This document shows positions 60,023-64,000 of a stretch of DNA of 64,000 nucleotides, one piece after another; within the stretch, counting starts at the first letter, position 1, and each line of letters begins with the position of its first letter. Both the position numbers and the translations under genes were made by a program. Below the pieces are notes generated by a model, which worked only from the letters and a program-made list of their open reading frames with translations, made no database searches and was not told where the DNA came from. The DNA comes from Jiangella muralis (GTDB lineage Bacteria > Actinomycetota > Actinomycetes > Jiangellales > Jiangellaceae). Where the stretch lies: contig NZ_KQ434752.1 of the NCBI RefSeq assembly GCF_001270745.1, forward strand, positions 289,125 through 353,124, in the 5' to 3' direction.

Positions 60023-61348
60023 CTAGCGCGACTGGTCGGCCACTCGCTGGACCTCCGCCAGGGCCTCGACGGCTGACGCGCTGCCGGCGATCACCAGCTG
60101 AAGCTGCGACTTGTAGGCGTTGGCGAGGTCCGCCCGCCACTGCGTACCCGGCGCTTCATGGATCTCGTAGGTGCTGTAGGCGTCTGCCATCTCGGCGAGG
60201 ACCGGATAGTCGGTATCGCCGGTCTCGGCCGTGGTGTTGGCAGGAAGCCAGCCCACGGTCGTGTAGAGGTCTTGCGAGGTGTCGGCATCGGCGAGGCTCG
60301 CGACGAACTCCGCCGCGAGGTCGGCCCGCTCGGAGAACCGGGACACGCACCAGACCAGCGCGGTCCCGGCGGGATAGTAGTGAGGAGTGGCGGAGGCGAT
60401 CCCGGGCGCCTGGATGACGCCGAGGTTGTCGTTGCCGACAGCGCCGGAGAGATTGATGCCGTTGGTCGCCAGGCTCAGGATCATTCCCGCCTCGCCGTTG
60501 CGGAACTGAGGCTCGTAGTCACTGAGCGGCATCGACTGCATGCCCTCGGTGAACAGACCCTGCGAGACCATCGCGACGTAGCGCTCCACCACTTCGACCA
60601 TGAGGTCGTCGGTGAACTCCATCTCTCCCGACGCCAGTTTCAGCGAGTCCTCGTACGTGCCGAGGCCCGGGAAGAGGAAGCTGTTCATCCAGCCGTTGAT
60701 CTCGCCTTCCTTGTTGCCACCGGCGATCGGCGTGTAGCCCGCCGACTTGAGCTGCTGGCCGGCTCCGACGAGCTGGTCATACGTGGTGATCGCGGCATCG
60801 GGGTCGAGGCCGGCCGCCGCGAAGATCTCCTTGTTGTAGAAGATGACATTGGCCTGGAGCCCGGTCGGCAGGCCGTACAGCTTGCCGTCCGCCTGCGCGG
60901 ACGCCAGGGAGGGCTCGACAGCTTCCACGATGGCCGGGTCGACGGCGTCGGTGATGTCCGCGAGGCCGGACTGGAAGCTGAAGACCCCGGCAGTGTACGG
61001 CTGCATCAGCAGCACGTCCGGCCCTGAGCGCGAGGTGATCGCGCTCTGCAGCAACTGGTTGTACGTCGCGGTGTCCGAGGGCTGCTCGACACGCTTGACG
61101 GTCGCCCCCTCGTGCGCGCCCTGGAACCGCTCGTCGGCCCGGGTCTGAACCTGCTTCCACTCCGGCCAGGCCGCTCGCAGGAAGTCCCACACCTCGAGCT
61201 CACCGGTCATCTCACCGCCGCCACCGCTCGTCTCGTCCGCCCCGCAGGCGGCGAGGACCGGTCCGGCGGCCATGACCGCGGCACCGCCACCGAGGAGGCG
61301 CAGGAACCGGCGACGGTCTGGACGGGCTTCGGCTATCGAGTGGATCAT
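60023..61348 (-). CDS. Sugar ABC transporter substrate-binding lipoprotein
   Basis: A 441-residue solute-binding protein. The signal carries both a Tat-like twin Arg (RPDRRRFLRLLGGGAAVMAA) and a lipobox with Cys (GPVLAACGAD), so it is anchored outside the cell by lipid. The mature chain has the family 1 pattern: LEVWDFLRAAWPEWKQVQTR, DVLLMQPYTAGVFSFQSGLA, LYGLPTGLQANVIFYNKEIF, and ends TQWRADLANAYKSQLQLVIA. Large sugars or oligosaccharides are expected ligands. ATG 61348 overlaps the mini SMP-30 gene (ATGA); the longer frame to 61624 is a shadow. Confidence 0.92.
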   Translation of the reverse strand: MIHSIAEARPDRRRFLRLLGGGAAVMAAGPVLAACGADETSGGGGEMTGELEVWDFLRAAWPEWKQVQTRADERFQGAHEGATVKRVEQPSDTATYNQLLQSAITSRSGPDVLLMQPYTAGVFSFQSGLADITDAVDPAIVEAVEPSLASAQADGKLYGLPTGLQANVIFYNKEIFAAAGLDPDAAITTYDQLVGAGQQLKSAGYTPIAGGNKEGEINGWMNSFLFPGLGTYEDSLKLASGEMEFTDDLMVEVVERYVAMVSQGLFTEGMQSMPLSDYEPQFRNGEAGMILSLATNGINLSGAVGNDNLGVIQAPGIASATPHYYPAGTALVWCVSRFSERADLAAEFVASLADADTSQDLYTTVGWLPANTTAETGDTDYPVLAEMADAYSTYEIHEAPGTQWRADLANAYKSQLQLVIAGSASAVEALAEVQRVADQSR

Positions 61349-61686
61349 GAGGTGCCCTCTCCTTCGAAGGTTGACCCGGTGCTCTGGAGATCCTCGATCA
61401 CGGTCACGTGCCAGCGGCCGAGGTTGGCCGCGAAGAGATCGTCGCCGCGAAAGGCGATGTCGGCCGGGTGGCACAACAGGTGTGCGATGGGATCGTCGAG
61501 CACCGTCTCCACCGCCTTGGCGGAGATGTCGAATCGCAGTACCTTGCTGGGCTCGTTGCAGCCGGCGTAGAGCCGTCCGTCCGGGCCGGAGGCGAGGCCG
61601 TCCGGCACCGCGCCGTCGACGCACTCCGGGTGATCGAGCCGAGGGCTGCTGACCCTTCCGTCATAGAAGACTCGCCCCACTGGCAC
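61345..61686 (-). CDS. Short SMP-30/gluconolactonase-like protein, apparently truncated
   Basis: A 113-residue protein whose parts look like SMP-30 blades: RLDHPECVDGAVPDGLASGP, GRLYAGCNEPSKVLRFDISA, then HLLCHPADIAFRGDDLFAAN and LGRWHVTVIE. The family is ~280-300 residues; the middle blades are missing, so it is probably an internally deleted remnant or a small regulator-like domain. It still has a good ribosome site (AAGGAGG, GTG 61686), a strong promoter and overlap with the binding-protein gene, so it is expressed and heads the operon. Confidence 0.7.
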   Translation of the reverse strand: MPVGRVFYDGRVSSPRLDHPECVDGAVPDGLASGPDGRLYAGCNEPSKVLRFDISAKAVETVLDDPIAHLLCHPADIAFRGDDLFAANLGRWHVTVIEDLQSTGSTFEGEGTS

Positions 61687-61725
61687 AGCCGCCTCCTTGC
61701 GTTGTCCTGCGCCCTGTTGGCGGCG

Positions 61726-61754
61726 AACCTAGCAGCGAAAGACAACGTTGTCTA
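61726..61754 (-). promoter_or_regulatory. Promoter of the importer operon with LacI operator in its spacer
   Basis: On the minus strand TAGACA (61749-61754) and TAGGTT (61726-61731) are 17 bp apart, ~40 nt before the GTG of the mini SMP-30 gene. The perfect palindrome AGACAACGTTGTCT (61740-61753) covers the -35 box and part of the spacer, the classic LacI-family position to block transcription. A second palindrome, CGAATCGATTCG (61760-61771), lies just upstream and may be a second site. Confidence 0.7.
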
Positions 61755-61920
61755 CACTTCGAATCGATTCGCTGGTGAGCCTGCCGGTTTCAGGACTCTC
61801 GATGAGAGACGCGCGGCTTCGCCGGGTCCCGCTCGAGAGCGACGGACGCGTCGAGGCTTACGTCCGCGGCGCATTCATCACGAGGCGGACGAGTTCCAGA
61901 GGCCCCGCCCCGCGGGCTTC

Positions 61921-62943
61921 TCAGGCCCGGCGCCGCCGCTTCGCGTTCGATCCGGCCGACTGGCCGTAGGTCACCAACGTCGTCGGGACCACGACCTGCT
62001 GTGGCGTGCGCCGGCCTTCGAGACGCTCGACCAGCAAATGGGCGGCGCGCCGCCCCAGTTCGGCGGCGTCGTAGGTCACCAGGGTCACCGGATGGCTGAA
62101 CAGCGTGGCCGTTTCGATCGGGTCGAAGCCGGCGACGTCGATGGACTCCTGGCGATGGCGCAATTCCGACAGCACGCCGACCGTCATACGGTTGTTGCAC
62201 GCGAAGAACGCCGTCGGCGGATTCGCTCCGTCGAGCAGCTCCGCCGTGGCTCGTTGGGCTTCGTCCGGCGTGAGCGGGCCGAGCATGATCAGGCTCTCGT
62301 CGTACGCGACTTCGGCCCGCGCCAGGGCCGCTCGGTATCCGGCATGGCGCTCGCGCATCGTCCAGATGGTCTCGTCGTGGCCGAGCACGGCAATGCGGCG
62401 ATGCCCGAGCGACAGAAGGTGCTCCGTCGCCGACATCGCACCGGCGAGATTGTCCAGCAGAACGGTGTCAGCGCTGATCCCGGCGCCCGGCCGGTCGAGG
62501 AACACAACCTCGAGGCCCAGGTCGATCTCGTGCTGCAGGAAGCTGTGGTCGAGCCCCGTGGGCACGATGATCATTCCGTTGACCCGCCGCTGACACAGCT
62601 CGAGGAGGATCGCGCGTTCGCGCTCCGCGCTCTCCTCGCTGCTGGCCGTGACGAGGAACTGCTCGCGCGGATAGGTCACGGTCTCGATCCCGCGCGCGAT
62701 CGTCGTGTAGAACGGGTTGCCGAGATCCTCGATGATCAGTCCGATACTGGCCGCCGATCGTCCAGCCCGGAGCTTGCTCGCCATGTCGTTGCGGCGGAAA
62801 CCGAGCCGATGGATCACCTCCGTGACGCGCTCGACGGTCTGCGGGCTCACCCCGGTCTCGTTGTTGACGACGCGGGACACGGTCTTCAGCGCCACCCCGG
62901 CTTCCCGGGCCACGTCGCGCATGGTGGGGCGACGGCTGTTCAC
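61921..62943 (-). CDS. LacI-family sugar-responsive repressor
   Basis: A 340-residue regulator: HTH at the start (TMRDVAREAGVALKTVSRVV, then NNETGVSPQTVERVTEVIHR), hinge, and a periplasmic-binding-like effector domain (IGLIIEDLGNPFYTTIARGI, VVFLDRPGAGISADTVLLDN, IAVLGHDETIWTMRERHAGY, PPTAFFACNNRMTVGVLSEL). It lies between the importer operon and the isomerase gene, all on the minus strand. AGACAACGTTGTCT in the operon promoter is its likely site, and a related CGTTGTC half-site upstream of its own gene suggests autoregulation. Confidence 0.92.
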   Translation of the reverse strand: MNSRRPTMRDVAREAGVALKTVSRVVNNETGVSPQTVERVTEVIHRLGFRRNDMASKLRAGRSAASIGLIIEDLGNPFYTTIARGIETVTYPREQFLVTASSEESAERERAILLELCQRRVNGMIIVPTGLDHSFLQHEIDLGLEVVFLDRPGAGISADTVLLDNLAGAMSATEHLLSLGHRRIAVLGHDETIWTMRERHAGYRAALARAEVAYDESLIMLGPLTPDEAQRATAELLDGANPPTAFFACNNRMTVGVLSELRHRQESIDVAGFDPIETATLFSHPVTLVTYDAAELGRRAAHLLVERLEGRRTPQQVVVPTTLVTYGQSAGSNAKRRRRA

Positions 62944-63053
62944 GAGCGTCGACTCGTCACCCGAGTGGTCGTCGCCGCCCGGGCATACTGGCAGCGCGAA
63001 CCGCCATCACCGCTGTCGACACGGCCGCCACCGAGACCCATGGGCCACCTTCC

Positions 63054-63077
63054 GCAGATATCGTTGTCATAGTCTGC
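63054..63077. promoter_or_regulatory. Second LacI operator-like site upstream of the repressor gene
   Basis: GCAGA and TCTGC arms (63054-63058, 63073-63077) enclose ATCGTTGTCAT. The CGTTGTC half matches the perfect operator at 61740-61753; the other half is degenerate. It lies ~115 nt before the LacI start and ~45 nt after the isomerase stop. Confidence 0.4.
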
Positions 63078-63118
63078 CATGACGCCGTGCGCGGCGGTCG
63101 CCTTCTCGTCGCGGGACG

Positions 63119-64000
<882 letters not shown>

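Overview
The window is high-GC DNA with the codon bias, GTG/TTG starts and gene neighbourhoods of a filamentous or soil actinomycete. Two things support this. Positions 1-8.9 kb carry the actinobacterial block gcvP / MerR / DUF151 nuclease / ftsR / garA / gcvH / DUF881 / small basic protein / DUF881 / CDP-alcohol phosphatidyltransferase, in the order known from Mycobacterium tuberculosis Rv1832-Rv1822. The sugar ABC importers also have no ATPase of their own, as is common where one shared ATPase serves many importers. The genus cannot be fixed from the sequence alone.

Layout. (1) 1-8.9 kb: core block, minus strand, with a glycine riboswitch ahead of gcvP and two good sigma70-type promoters. 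(2) 9-23.6 kb: accessory housekeeping genes: MarR-MFS pair, VOC protein, GCS2 ligase-like enzyme, heterodimeric ABC exporter, SDR, SMP-30-like hydrolase, PIG-L deacetylase-like protein, SNF2 helicase, DJ-1-like protein. (3) 23.6-29.2 kb: signalling genes: a MerR-HEAT regulator coupled to a HEAT protein, a secreted peptide, and an FHA protein coupled to a membrane Ser/Thr kinase with a lytic-transglycosylase-like outer domain. (4) 29.3-33.1 kb: decayed mobile or defence DNA: PIN toxin/HTH antitoxin pair, a degenerate second copy of the toxin end, a tRNA 3' end with its terminator, a possible transposase tail, and a frameshifted EVE plus PD-(D/E)XK nuclease. (5) 33.1-50 kb: a sialidase-like secreted protein, two phytanoyl-CoA-dioxygenase-like enzymes around an AraC regulator, two divergent genes, and a tight six-gene operon (PfkB kinase, class II aldolase, E1alpha, E1beta, E2, aldolase-dehydrogenase fusion) next to a SorC regulator. 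(6) 50-64 kb: a LacI-controlled operon running from a mini SMP-30 protein through an ABC sugar importer, UxuA-like dehydratase, GH38-like mannosidase and a Tat-exported glycosidase to a secreted protein. It is followed by the LacI gene, a D-lyxose isomerase-like enzyme and a truncated PfkB kinase.

How they may work together: regions 5 and 6 look like two sugar-catabolic regulons. In region 6, secreted and cytoplasmic glycosidases would release sugars (mannose or uronate type) taken up by the ABC importer and processed by the dehydratase, lyxose/mannose isomerase and kinase. In region 5, a phosphorylated ketose would be split by aldolases, with the resulting aldehyde or 2-oxo product oxidised by the SDR domain and the E1/E2 complex. 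Matching palindromes (GAGCAYATGCTC) near the SorC-kinase divergence and in the 40.3-40.5 kb divergent region suggest one regulator joins the two parts of region 5. All pathway assignments are inferences from family membership and gene order.
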